From the NCBI GenBank assembly GCA_021378565.1, contig JAACJU010000001.1, forward strand, positions 409,988 to 473,987: a DNA stretch of 64,000 nucleotides. Direction: 5' to 3'. The DNA is from Arcobacter sp. LC1 (GTDB lineage: Bacteria; Campylobacterota; Campylobacteria; Campylobacterales; Arcobacteraceae). Under the pieces are notes generated by a model that saw only the letters and a list, made by a program, of their open reading frames with translations, was not told the DNA's origin and made no database searches. Below, one piece after another: positions 28,316 to 37,293 of the stretch. A program made the translations under genes and the position numbers. The first letter of the stretch is position 1, and the number at the start of each line of letters is the position of its first letter.

Positions 28316-30730
28316 TTAAATAAGTGCTTCTTTTAAAACATCAGTTATATTGTCCACAGCCTTTATCTCTACATTTGTTTTGACCTCATCAGGTATATCA
28401 TCTAAATCTCTTTGAAAATTTTTTCTAGGGATTAAAACTTTTTTCATTTTTGCTTTATATGCTGCTATTAATTTTTCTTTTAATCCTCCAATTGGAAGCA
28501 CTTTTCCACTAAGAGTAAGTTCTCCTGTCATACAAATATCATTTTTTATTTCTCTTTCGCTTAAAATTGAAGCTAAGGCTAAAGCCATGGTAATTCCTGC
28601 ACTTGGACCATCTTTAGGAGTTGCACCCTCAGGAATATGCAAGTGAATATCAAAACGCTTATACACCTCACTTGAATTTACTTTTTTATTATCTTTTTTC
28701 TCTTTAGGACTTAAAGGAATTATATCTTTATCTATTTTTAATTTATTTTCATCAATCAAAACTTTAACAACAGAATATGAAATTTGTGATGATTCTTTCA
28801 TAACATCGCCCATATTCCCTGTCACTAAAACTTGTCCCTTACCTTTTATCTTAACAGCTTCGATTTTTAAAACATCTCCACCAACACTTGTCCAAGCAAG
28901 TCCATTTGCCTCACCAATTTGATTTTCTTTATTAGCAACATCAATCTCAAAAATAGGATTTTCAAGATATTCTTTTATATTATATGTCGAAAGTTCTGTT
29001 GAGCTTAATTTTGGATTTATGATAATTTGCTTAGCAATTTTTCTAAACAACTTTGCGAATACTCGTCTTAAATTTCTAACCCCAGCTTCTCTTGTATAGG
29101 ATGAAACAAGCAAATCAATAATATTTTTTCCAAAAATAACTTCTTCTTTTTGTAGTCCATGTTTATGTAATTCTTGAGGAATCAAATAGTCTTTTGCAAT
29201 ATGATATTTTTCTTTTGGAGTATAAGAGCTAATCTCAATAAATTCCATTCTATCTCTTAATGCAGGACTTATTTCTCTAACATCATTAGCAGTTGCTACA
29301 AAAATAACTTGGCTTAAATCTAGCGAAAAGTTTAAATACAAATCCCTAAAAGCATTATTTTGCTCAGGATCTAAAATCTCAAGCATCACAGCACTTGGGT
29401 CACCCTTATAATTCGCACCTATTTTATCAATTTCATCTAAAACAATTACAGGATTCATATTTTTAGCATCAATCAAACCATTTGCAATTCGCCCAGGCAT
29501 TGCGCCCACATAAGTTCTTCTGTGCCCTCTTAGTTCATTTACATCTTCCATACCGCCCAAAGCTATCCTTACAAGTGGACGCTTCAACGCTTTTGCTATT
29601 GAATTTGCCAAAGAAGTCTTACCAACGCCAGGAGGTCCAACAAAGCATAAAACTGTACCTCTTTCTTGATTATCTTTTATTTTTCTTTTTACAAGCAATT
29701 CTTTTACAGCAAAGTATTCACAAATTCTGTCTTTTTGCTTTTTTAGTGAATAGTGATCTTTATTTAACTGCTCTTCTACATTTAAAACAGAAATTTTCTC
29801 ATCAGCATATTTAGCAAAAGGAAGCTCAAAAACTGTGTCTATGTATGTTTGAAGCAAAGAAGCATCAGGAGAATCTTGGTGCATTCTACTTAGTTTAGAA
29901 ATTTGTTTTTTGACTTCTTTATAAGCCTCTTTTGGCATAATATTTTTATCTTTTTTTAGTCTTTTCTTATATGATTTTATATTCTCATCTTTTTGACTAT
30001 CTGAACCTAACTCTTTTTGTATAGCTTTTATTTGTTCTTTTAAAAAATAATCTTTATGATTTTTTTCTATTTTAGAATTTACTTGTTGAGTTATATCTTT
30101 TTGGATTTTATAACTTTGCGTTTCTTCGTGTAATACTTCAATAATTTTCAGTAATCGTTCTTCAATATTATCAGAGCTAAAAAGTTCATGAGCTTGGTCT
30201 TTTTTCATTTTCAAAACCGAAGATATCAAATCAGAAATTCTTAGAGGATCTGTATTTTCTTCAACAGTTTTTACTAAATCTACTGGAAATTTAGAGTTTA
30301 TTTTTGATAAGTCTTTTAGGGAATTTTTTAAAATTTCCAAAATTTCATTTACTCTTTTTGTATCATATTCTTTATTTTCTAAAATATCTGCCAAAACAAA
30401 TGTAGGGTTTTCACTTGGTTTTTGGATTTTAATTTTTTCTAATCCTTGAAAAAGTATTTTCACTTTACCATCAGGAAGATTTACTTTTCTCATGATAGAG
30501 CCCAAAACTCCAACATCATATAAATTTGCTAAATCTCTGCTTCCTTCATGCCCTTCTTTTGAATTTAATACCGCTAAAGCTTTATTATTAGCAAGAGCAA
30601 ACTCAACTGCTTTAATATTTTCTTCATCATCTAGAAATAAAGGCGCTATCATAAATGGATACAAAAATACTTCGTCTTCAACTATAAAAGGAACTTCTTG
30701 CGGAAAATTTCCGTAATTATCTATTTGCAT
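28316..30730 (-). CDS. lon: ATP-dependent protease Lon
   Basis: Cytoplasmic AAA+ protease for misfolded and regulatory proteins. It has the N-terminal LON domain, Walker A GPPGVGKTSLANS, Walker B VIVLDEIDKIG, the AALR-type sensor region and the C-terminal protease domain with catalytic Ser in PKDGPSAGITMAL and Lys in GGLKEKLIAAYKA. At 804 residues it is full length. It follows bamD after 17 bp on the same strand. Confidence 0.97.
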   Translation of the reverse strand: MQIDNYGNFPQEVPFIVEDEVFLYPFMIAPLFLDDEENIKAVEFALANNKALAVLNSKEGHEGSRDLANLYDVGVLGSIMRKVNLPDGKVKILFQGLEKIKIQKPSENPTFVLADILENKEYDTKRVNEILEILKNSLKDLSKINSKFPVDLVKTVEENTDPLRISDLISSVLKMKKDQAHELFSSDNIEERLLKIIEVLHEETQSYKIQKDITQQVNSKIEKNHKDYFLKEQIKAIQKELGSDSQKDENIKSYKKRLKKDKNIMPKEAYKEVKKQISKLSRMHQDSPDASLLQTYIDTVFELPFAKYADEKISVLNVEEQLNKDHYSLKKQKDRICEYFAVKELLVKRKIKDNQERGTVLCFVGPPGVGKTSLANSIAKALKRPLVRIALGGMEDVNELRGHRRTYVGAMPGRIANGLIDAKNMNPVIVLDEIDKIGANYKGDPSAVMLEILDPEQNNAFRDLYLNFSLDLSQVIFVATANDVREISPALRDRMEFIEISSYTPKEKYHIAKDYLIPQELHKHGLQKEEVIFGKNIIDLLVSSYTREAGVRNLRRVFAKLFRKIAKQIIINPKLSSTELSTYNIKEYLENPIFEIDVANKENQIGEANGLAWTSVGGDVLKIEAVKIKGKGQVLVTGNMGDVMKESSQISYSVVKVLIDENKLKIDKDIIPLSPKEKKDNKKVNSSEVYKRFDIHLHIPEGATPKDGPSAGITMALALASILSEREIKNDICMTGELTLSGKVLPIGGLKEKLIAAYKAKMKKVLIPRKNFQRDLDDIPDEVKTNVEIKAVDNITDVLKEALI

Positions 30731-30747
30731 ATATTTTACTCCTAAAC

Positions 30748-31392
30748 TTATTCAAATATTGCTCTATACCAAGGCACATCTACTTTTCCTATATCTTTTT
30801 CTAGTATAAAGTTGTTTTTCATTTTATTTAAATAAAATCCCTTTGCCTTTGGCTTATCTATTCGCCCATAAAGACTAGCTATTTCTTTATCAAACATTAC
30901 TCTTGCCATATAAAGTCTTGTTTGCATATCTTTAGCTAAAAATATATAAGGAGAGTTTGGATATTCTTTTACATATTGATTAATACTAATTATCGTGTTA
31001 TCAATCAAAGCTTGTTCTCTATATTCGCTTTTAAAAGCTAAAAATTTCGCTTTTATCTTTAAATATCTCACATATTCTATATCACTATCTCTTGCAAATC
31101 TTTTTATATATTCATCAAGATAAAAATTTGCTAGCTCATATTCTTCATCTTTAATATGTGCTGAAGCCAAAATCATCAAAGCAGAAGAAATCAAGGGAGA
31201 ACTTCTATGCTCACTCTCAAGCGATATAAAAGTACTATCAGCATCATCAAGTCTATATAAAGATATTTGAGAAAGCATTTTGTTGTACCAAAAAATTGCA
31301 GACTTATCGTATTGGCTCTTAGGCTGTGAATCACAAGATGCCAAAAACAACATAAGTATAAAACTTGCAACAATCTTCAAACATAAACTCAT
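30748..31392 (-). CDS. bamD: Outer-membrane assembly lipoprotein BamD
   Basis: Lipoprotein of the BAM complex that folds outer-membrane beta-barrels. The signal ends in the lipobox LASC (about residue 19), followed by DSQPKSQYDKSA and helical TPR-like repeats (MLSQISLYRLDDADS, YELANFYLDEYIKRF, ANKYPNSPY-type YPNSPYIFLAKDMQTRLYMARVMFDKE). Length 214. Together with lon this order is conserved in Campylobacter; the fliW gene I would expect between bamD and proC is absent here. Confidence 0.92.
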   Translation of the reverse strand: MSLCLKIVASFILMLFLASCDSQPKSQYDKSAIFWYNKMLSQISLYRLDDADSTFISLESEHRSSPLISSALMILASAHIKDEEYELANFYLDEYIKRFARDSDIEYVRYLKIKAKFLAFKSEYREQALIDNTIISINQYVKEYPNSPYIFLAKDMQTRLYMARVMFDKEIASLYGRIDKPKAKGFYLNKMKNNFILEKDIGKVDVPWYRAIFE

Positions 31393-31517
31393 ATTTTCTT
31401 CCTTTATTATTGTGTCATTTTATCAAATCTTTGCTTAAATGCGCAGTCTTGAAAGCCAAAGAAGGAACTTAGAAAGAAGTTTTAGCTAAAATTTATTTTA
31501 CTTAATCATAAATTCGT

Positions 31518-31523
31518 TATAAT
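31518..31523 (+). promoter_or_regulatory. -10 box of the proC transcript
   Basis: TATAAT in CGTTATAATAAT, 28 bp before the proC ATG; the SD is AAAGGA. The pseudopilin genes behind proC have no clear promoter of their own and probably depend on this one. Confidence 0.55.
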
Positions 31524-31551
31524 AATTTTTATATTCTCTTAAAGGACTGTT

Positions 31552-32316
31552 ATGAAACTAACACTAATCGGAAACGGTGTAATGGCTGAAGCCTTGGCTT
31601 TAGGATTGGTAAGTAAATATGAAATCGAAGTACTTGGACGAAATGAACAAAATCTTGCGAAACTAAAAACAAAAATTCCTCAAATAGAAACAAAGCTTTT
31701 AGGCAGTAATGCAAATATAGATGATAAAAATATTATTTTTTGCGTCAAACCTTATGCATTTGAAAGTGTTTGCGCAGGGCTAGAAGGTGAAGCAAATACA
31801 GTTTATTCTATTTTAGCTGGTACATCTTTATATGAAATAAGAAAACAAATCGAAGCTAAAAATTATGTAAGAACTATGCCCAATATTGCAGCGCAAACTG
31901 GGAATTCAATGACTAGCTTAGTTGGTGATGAAGCTGTTAGAAATGAAGCTTTGGATATTTTTTCAAGTATTGGAAATGTTTTGTGGTTAAACACTGAGAA
32001 ACAGCTAGATATTGCTAGTGCGATAGCTGGGAGCGGACCTGCCTTTCTAGCTTTAATCGCTGAAGGATTAACTGATGGCGGAGTAAACGCAGGACTTGAG
32101 AGAAGTCATTGTGCAAGTCTAGTAGAAGGACTTTTTGCTAGCTTTTCAAGCTTAATCGCAAAATATCATCCTACAATAATAAAAGATAAAGTTACAAGCC
32201 CAGGGGGCACAAGTATAGCTGGAGTAACAGCGCTTGAAGACCATAAAGTAAGAGCTGCCATGATAAATGCCGTAAACCTTACTTATGAAAAAACAAAAAT
32301 TATTTCTCAGCACTAA
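31552..32316 (+). CDS. proC: Pyrroline-5-carboxylate reductase
   Basis: Last step of proline synthesis. Rossmann start LTLIGNGVMAEALALGL, then IIFCVKPYAFE, MPNIAAQTGNSMT and the C-terminal signature SAIAGSGPAFLALIAEGL...VTSPGGTSIAGVTALE. Length 254. The next gene starts inside its end (32-base overlap), placing competence-type genes under its promoter. Confidence 0.96.
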   Translation: MKLTLIGNGVMAEALALGLVSKYEIEVLGRNEQNLAKLKTKIPQIETKLLGSNANIDDKNIIFCVKPYAFESVCAGLEGEANTVYSILAGTSLYEIRKQIEAKNYVRTMPNIAAQTGNSMTSLVGDEAVRNEALDIFSSIGNVLWLNTEKQLDIASAIAGSGPAFLALIAEGLTDGGVNAGLERSHCASLVEGLFASFSSLIAKYHPTIIKDKVTSPGGTSIAGVTALEDHKVRAAMINAVNLTYEKTKIISQH

Positions 32317-32599
32317 AACTCACAAAAAAGCCTTAGTGCTTTTTGAAGTACTTATTTCTTTGGTATTAGTCTCTTTGCTTGTTGGGCTTAGTCTTAATTT
32401 ACCAAAAGATTTTAATACCAAAGAAGCTAAACTTTCTTCTTTAGTGGCTAAAATAAATAAACAAGATTTTAGCCTTTGCTCTAGAATAAAATCCAATCTT
32501 AAACTTCCACATCAAAAAACTTTTTTTCTTAATACCTATACTTGCAAATCTCAAAATATTGTTTTTAGTTATCAAGTTTTAGATGCAAGTTCTAAATAA
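32285..32599 (+). CDS. Short pseudopilin-like protein, CtsT-like
   Basis: 104 residues. A basic N terminus is followed by KKALVLFEVLISLVLVSLLVGLSL, a type IV prepilin-like helix with the conserved Glu five residues after the putative cleavage site (A^LVLFE). The rest is small and has two or three Cys. The position directly after proC matches Campylobacter ctsT, which is needed for natural transformation. The ATG overlaps proC by 32 bases and has no clear SD, so translation coupling is likely. Confidence 0.7.
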   Translation: MKKQKLFLSTKTHKKALVLFEVLISLVLVSLLVGLSLNLPKDFNTKEAKLSSLVAKINKQDFSLCSRIKSNLKLPHQKTFFLNTYTCKSQNIVFSYQVLDASSK

Positions 32600-32608
32600 G
32601 TTTTGCAA

Positions 32609-33250
32609 ATGAAAAAATCTTTTTCACTACTTGAGCTTATTTTTGGACTTATTTTAATGCTAAGCTTGATTTTGATTAGTCTAAAAATAAATAGAAATTT
32701 CCTTGAAGTTTATAAAATAAAAACAAAAATTTTACTTCTTAAAGTAAATTTAGACAGTTTGGCACTTTTTATAAATCATAAACTACAAAATAGCCTTAAG
32801 GTTAACACTTCTGATAAAAATCTAGAGCTAGTAACTATTGATTATAAAGACTTGCTTATTCATAAATATTATGGTTTTATTTCTTTAAAAGTTTCTAATA
32901 CGCATTTTTTGTTATCTCCAAAAGCTGATTTTGATTCTTTGATAAATGCAGACAAAGCAAATCTTATTAGCTTCCTAGATTCAAATTTTTATCAAATAAA
33001 AAACCTAGAAAATGATAAAATATTTTTAAAGCAAGATTTGAAAAATATAAAAGCAAAAAAATATTTTCTCTTAGCTAGAAAAGAAATATTTTACTTTAAA
33101 AATAATACTTTATATTTAAATAATCAAAAAATATTTTATCCACTTAAAAATTTTAGTTTTTCAAAAAATAATAAAGTGCTTAATTATAAACTATGCCTAA
33201 ATGATAAAATTTGTAAAAGCTATAGTTTTAGACTTGGAAGTTTTTTGTAA
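32609..33250 (+). CDS. Pseudopilin-like protein of the competence cluster
   Basis: About 213 residues. The N terminus MKKSFSLLELIFGLILMLSL is a class III (prepilin) signal: S^FSLLE with the Glu at +5 and a hydrophobic helix. The remainder is Lys- and Phe-rich with no enzyme motif. I prefer the ATG at 32609; the frame also offers TTG two codons earlier. It ends on the start of the next gene (1-base overlap). It fits a minor pilin of the type II secretion/competence system, with prepilin peptidase elsewhere. Confidence 0.68.
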   Translation: MKKSFSLLELIFGLILMLSLILISLKINRNFLEVYKIKTKILLLKVNLDSLALFINHKLQNSLKVNTSDKNLELVTIDYKDLLIHKYYGFISLKVSNTHFLLSPKADFDSLINADKANLISFLDSNFYQIKNLENDKIFLKQDLKNIKAKKYFLLARKEIFYFKNNTLYLNNQKIFYPLKNFSFSKNNKVLNYKLCLNDKICKSYSFRLGSFL

Positions 33251-33693
33251 TGAATTTTAAAAATATTAAAAAAACTAAAAGCGTTAAAAAAGCAAGAAAA
33301 TTCAAAAAAGCTTTTGCCATCTTTTTCTTGCTTATTTTACTCTTGCTTTTTGCAAAACTTGCCAAAGATACCTTAACTTATGATTTTTTAGGTGTAAAGC
33401 AAGAACAATATTCTTATCTTATGCAAAGAGCAAATTTTTTTATGGTTTATCTAGTGTCAATAAGTAAAAGACTAAAGCCTCTTGGTAAAAATTATTGCTT
33501 AAATGAATTGCATTTTAAACAAAAATACTTTAATGCAAAGATGACCTTTGAATATTTCACAAATAATACTTTTTGTAAAAATATAATATCTTCTAGCAAA
33601 GATGATTTTTGTCTTGTAAATATCTATGTAAAGTCAAAAAATAAAAATATTAAAATCAATCTTTTTAGAAAAATCATAATAAAAACCAATTAA
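33250..33693 (+). CDS. Single-span membrane protein of the competence cluster
   Basis: 147 residues: a strongly basic N terminus (KKTKSVKKARKFKKAF), one membrane span (AIFFLLILLLLFA), then a periplasmic part with four Cys. It overlaps the preceding gene by 1 base, so the three genes after proC form a unit. By position it corresponds to the third gene after proC in C. jejuni, of unknown function. I see no recognised domain. Confidence 0.6.
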   Translation: MNFKNIKKTKSVKKARKFKKAFAIFFLLILLLLFAKLAKDTLTYDFLGVKQEQYSYLMQRANFFMVYLVSISKRLKPLGKNYCLNELHFKQKYFNAKMTFEYFTNNTFCKNIISSSKDDFCLVNIYVKSKNKNIKINLFRKIIIKTN

Positions 33694-33816
33694 AATATTC
33701 TTTTATTTACATACTAGTTTTAAATACTTAGTAAAATAAAATTGTAAATAAGTTAAAATTTCTAAGCTTAGTATATTTGAGTAAATAACGCTTTAATATT
33801 AAACACAAGGCAGTTA

Positions 33817-34512
33817 ATGAAGTTTAAGTTTTATGCGGTTTTTTTAATATTTATTATTGTGCTAATTTTGCATATATATTTTTTAAATTTTTTTCTTTTT
33901 GGCACTTCTCAAAGAACAAAAAAAATTAGATTAGAAAAGCAAAACAAACAAAGTCAATATAATAAACTTCTGAGGATAAATCTAGAATCCAAGCAAAAGA
34001 TTTTAAATACAAAAAAGACAAAAGAAGCAAAATTAGAGAAGCCAAAAAAAGAAAAGAACAAAAAGCAAATAATAGCTAAGAATAACATCAAAACAAAAAA
34101 ACAAAATATAAAAAAGCAGACAAACAAAACTATGGATAAGATTATAAAAAAGAACACAAGACAAAAAAAAGAAGAAAATATAAAAAGTACTAATCAAAAT
34201 TTTAAAAAATTACAAGCTATTTATCTAAAGAAGTATTTAGATTATGTATATAAAATCTTAGCCAAAAATAAATTTTATCCAAAAATTGGTAAATATTTAA
34301 AGCTACAAGGTAAATGCTTATTAAGTTTCAAAATAAACAAAAATGGAGAAATTCTTGAATTAAATCTAAAAGAAAAAACAAAATTTGATATTTTAAACAA
34401 GGCAGCTTTGAAAGTGTTTGTAAAAATAAAAAAATTCAGGCATTTTCCACTAGCTTTAAAAAAAGAAAATATTTCTTTTTTAGTACCATTCATTTATAAG
34501 ATAAAAGGATAA
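33817..34512 (+). CDS. tonB: TonB energy-transducing protein with Lys-rich linker
   Basis: Couples the proton-motive force of ExbBD to outer-membrane receptors. It has an N-terminal anchor (about 5-32), a long periplasmic spacer, and a C-terminal TonB domain (YLDYVYKILAKNKFYPKIGKYL...GKCLLSFKINKNGEILEL...LNKAALKVFVKIKKFRHFP). The spacer (about 38-125) is almost all Lys, Asn, Gln and Glu, not the Pro-Lys/Pro-Glu repeats of classical TonB. It heads an apparent operon through 39208; the SD AAGG is 7 bp before the ATG. Confidence 0.87.
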   Translation: MKFKFYAVFLIFIIVLILHIYFLNFFLFGTSQRTKKIRLEKQNKQSQYNKLLRINLESKQKILNTKKTKEAKLEKPKKEKNKKQIIAKNNIKTKKQNIKKQTNKTMDKIIKKNTRQKKEENIKSTNQNFKKLQAIYLKKYLDYVYKILAKNKFYPKIGKYLKLQGKCLLSFKINKNGEILELNLKEKTKFDILNKAALKVFVKIKKFRHFPLALKKENISFLVPFIYKIKG

Positions 34513-34514
34513 TT

Positions 34515-35048
34515 ATGAATTTATTTTATTATTTACATCAAGGTGGAAGTATAATGTATATTTTACTTTTTATAAATATTTTAGGTTTTTGCCTTATTAT
34601 TTATAAATTTTTTGAAATTTTATATTTCAACAAAAATCATCACCTAATTATTAAGGACATAAAAACTACACTTGATACAAGCAAGTTAGATAGTAAAAAG
34701 CAACTTTTTATAATTACTCTTTTAAAAGATACGCTTAGCTATAAAATGCAAAAACTAAGCTTTGGCTTAAATACTATAAAAATAATTGCTGCTATTTCTC
34801 CATTACTTGGACTTCTTGGCACTGCTTTAGGAATATTTTCTTGCTTTTTAAATCTAGGAGAGCATGGGCAAAATGCAGAAACTATTTTTGCAAGTGGCAT
34901 ATCTCTAGCTTTGCTTACAACGCTAGCAGGTTTGATTGTAGCCTTGCCTCACTTCATAGCTTATAATTATTTATTAGGAATGATTGATAATCTAGAATCA
35001 TTTTTAGATAGCAAATTAGTTTTACTAGCCAACAAGGAGAAAACTTGA
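34515..35048 (+). CDS. exbB: ExbB-type proton channel subunit
   Basis: Inner-membrane MotA/TolQ/ExbB protein of 177 residues with three membrane spans. The conserved core KIIAAISPLLGLLGTALGIFSCF and the following GISLALLTTLAGLIVALPHFIAYNYLL are present. It starts 2 bases after the tonB stop and its stop overlaps the exbD start by 4 bases. Confidence 0.92.
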   Translation: MNLFYYLHQGGSIMYILLFINILGFCLIIYKFFEILYFNKNHHLIIKDIKTTLDTSKLDSKKQLFIITLLKDTLSYKMQKLSFGLNTIKIIAAISPLLGLLGTALGIFSCFLNLGEHGQNAETIFASGISLALLTTLAGLIVALPHFIAYNYLLGMIDNLESFLDSKLVLLANKEKT

Positions 35049-35440
35049 GAAGAAAAAGATCTTTAGATTTAAGCATAGATTTAACTCCGCTTATAGATAT
35101 TATTTTTATTTTATTAATATTCTTTTTGGTTTTTTCTGTGATTAAAAAAGATAAATTTATCTTTGATATTTCCTTACCAAAAACTAGGGCAAGTCATATA
35201 CTAAGCAAGGAAAAAAATATCAAAATTGAGTTAAACAATAATTCCTTAGCCTATCAGAATAAAAGTCTTAGCTTCAAAAGATTTAAAAATATTTGCAAGG
35301 GTTTAAGTAAAAAAAATAAATTTATCTTGATAATTGATAAAGACACAAAATACAAAAACTTACTTAAAATCTTGGATATTTTAAAAGAAAATAAATTAAA
35401 TAATATTTCTCTTTTAACAAAGAAAATAAATGCAAATTGA
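35045..35440 (+). CDS. exbD: ExbD-type proton channel subunit
   Basis: 131 residues: a basic N terminus (RRKRSLDLSIDLTPLIDIIFILLIFFLVFSVI) with the essential Asp in the membrane span, then a periplasmic domain. The start codon is TTG at 35045, supported by AAGGAG 6 bp upstream and the TTGA overlap with the exbB stop. ExbD follows ExbB and TonB in the usual order. Confidence 0.9.
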   Translation: MRRKRSLDLSIDLTPLIDIIFILLIFFLVFSVIKKDKFIFDISLPKTRASHILSKEKNIKIELNNNSLAYQNKSLSFKRFKNICKGLSKKNKFILIIDKDTKYKNLLKILDILKENKLNNISLLTKKINAN

Positions 35441-35462
35441 ATTTAAAATGAGTAAAATATAA

Positions 35463-36476
35463 ATGAAAAAAATATTTATTATTTTATTTCTTATCTTATT
35501 ATTTAGTTTTTTTGGCTCTTTATATCTTGGAGCTTTTCCACTGCATTTAAAAGATATTTATAAAATCATAGAAGTTCATTTTGGTTTTTTGAATCCAAGT
35601 TCAAGCGAAGCAAATCATTTAGATTTAGTAGAAAGTATACTTATAAATATTCGTTTCCCTAGGATTTTAGCAGCAGCTCTTATAGGAGCATCTTATGCGC
35701 TCTCAGGTTCTAGCTTGCAAGCAATTTTCTCAAATCCCCTAGTCTCTCCTGGAATACTTGGAGTACTAGCTGGTTCTGCTTTTGGTGCTGTTTTTGGAAT
35801 TTCATTTTTTAATTCTTGGATTTTAACTCAAGCTTTTTCTTTTATTTTTGGAATTTTAGCAGTTTGCTTTGGAGTTTTTATAGCTTACGTATATAACAGC
35901 AAAGCCTCAAATAAATTAATCTTAATTCTTGGTGGAATAATCTCAGGTTCATTTTTTTCTACTTTGGTTTCAATATTAAAATACACTGCAGACCCTTACA
36001 ATCAACTTCCTTCAATAGTTTATTGGCTCTTAGGTAGCTTAGCTTCCATAGACTTAGGAAATATTTTAGAGCTTAGTCCTTTATTTTTACTAGGAATTTT
36101 TGGCTTAATTTTCCTAGCAAAATATTTAAATATTTTAAGTTTTGGAGATAAAGAAGCCAAAAGCTTGGGAATAAATGCTAATCTTATTAGAGTGCTTGTC
36201 ATTATTTTTGCTACCTTAGTTTCTTCATTAAGTGTAGCGCTAGGTGGTATGATTGGCTGGATTGGGCTAATAATACCACATTTTACAAGATTGCTTGTAG
36301 GAAGTGACAATACCAAAGTTTTGCCTGCATCTGGACTTTTAGGAGCTAGTTTTTTGATAATTGTTGATGACTTTTCAAGACTTTTATTTAAAACTGAAAT
36401 ACCAATAGGTATACTTTCTTCACTTATTGGAATACCTATTTTTATTTTTGCATTAAAAAATGCAAAGAAAGTTTAG
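35463..36476 (+). CDS. FecCD/BtuC-family ABC importer permease
   Basis: Inner-membrane channel for an iron chelate, cobalamin or haem. About nine to ten spans over 337 residues, with family marks RILAAALIGASYALSGSSLQAIFSNPL, LPSIVYWLLGSL and GMIGWIGLIIPHFTRLLVGSDN. It lies 22 bp after exbD and 6 bp before the ATPase gene. A single permease gene suggests a homodimer. Substrate unknown; see the operon-level finding. Confidence 0.92.
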   Translation: MKKIFIILFLILLFSFFGSLYLGAFPLHLKDIYKIIEVHFGFLNPSSSEANHLDLVESILINIRFPRILAAALIGASYALSGSSLQAIFSNPLVSPGILGVLAGSAFGAVFGISFFNSWILTQAFSFIFGILAVCFGVFIAYVYNSKASNKLILILGGIISGSFFSTLVSILKYTADPYNQLPSIVYWLLGSLASIDLGNILELSPLFLLGIFGLIFLAKYLNILSFGDKEAKSLGINANLIRVLVIIFATLVSSLSVALGGMIGWIGLIIPHFTRLLVGSDNTKVLPASGLLGASFLIIVDDFSRLLFKTEIPIGILSSLIGIPIFIFALKNAKKV

Positions 36477-36482
36477 GCTTAA

Positions 36483-37292
36483 ATGAGTAGCAAAATTTTA
36501 GAAGCTAAAAATATATATTTTTCTTATGATAAAAAAACTATTTTAGAAGATGTTAGCCTAATTTTAGAAAAAGGCGATATTATTTCTTTACTTGGAGAAA
36601 ATGGAGCTGGCAAAAGTACACTTATAAAAATTCTTCTAGGGCTACAAATTCCAAAAGATGGAGAAGTGTTTTTGCACGATAAAAACTTAAAATCTTATAG
36701 CCACAAAAGTATAGCAAAACAACTTGCTTATATTCCTCAAAGTAATAATCTAGCATTTTCTTTTAGTGTATTTGAAGTAGTTTTAAGCGCTAGAATTTCT
36801 TATCAAAGTATGTTTTCAAGTTACTCAGATAAAGACAAAAAAATTACAAAAGAAAGCTTGGATTTTTTAAATATAATTCATCTTAAAGATAAACTTTTCA
36901 ACGAATTAAGTGGGGGACAAAAGCAATTGGTTTTAATAGCAAGAGCCTTAGCGCAAGGTGCAAAAACTCTAATAATGGATGAACCAATAGCTGGGCTTGA
37001 TTATGGAAATTGCTTAAGATTGTTAGAGCAAATCAAAATCTTGGCTAAGCAAGGTTATACTTTTTTAAAATCAACCCACCATCCAGAGCATGCTTTTTTA
37101 GTCTCCAATAAAGTCATATTAATCAAAAATAAAAAAATACTAGCTCAAGGCAAAACTGCTGATGTTCTAAATGAAAAAAATTTAAAAATTTTATATAATA
37201 TTGATATTAGTATAGAAAAAAATTCCCATGGCTATAATACTTGCATTCCAAAATTTATGCAAAAAAAAGAAATTAATTTTAAAAAGGTATAA
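36483..37292 (+). CDS. ABC importer ATPase, FecE/BtuD type
   Basis: Drives the adjacent permease. Walker A LLGENGAGKSTLIK near 36, signature LSGGQKQLVLIARALAQG, Walker B TLIMDEPIAGLD, switch His in KSTHHPEHAF. Length 269, with a short C-terminal extension. The stop is 1 base before the ATG of the binding-protein gene. Confidence 0.93.
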   Translation: MSSKILEAKNIYFSYDKKTILEDVSLILEKGDIISLLGENGAGKSTLIKILLGLQIPKDGEVFLHDKNLKSYSHKSIAKQLAYIPQSNNLAFSFSVFEVVLSARISYQSMFSSYSDKDKKITKESLDFLNIIHLKDKLFNELSGGQKQLVLIARALAQGAKTLIMDEPIAGLDYGNCLRLLEQIKILAKQGYTFLKSTHHPEHAFLVSNKVILIKNKKILAQGKTADVLNEKNLKILYNIDISIEKNSHGYNTCIPKFMQKKEINFKKV

Positions 37293-37293
37293 A

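Noticed and set aside
33954..34157. Minus-strand Phe/Ile/Val-rich frame inside tonB
   Set aside because: It is the antisense shadow of the Lys-rich spacer.
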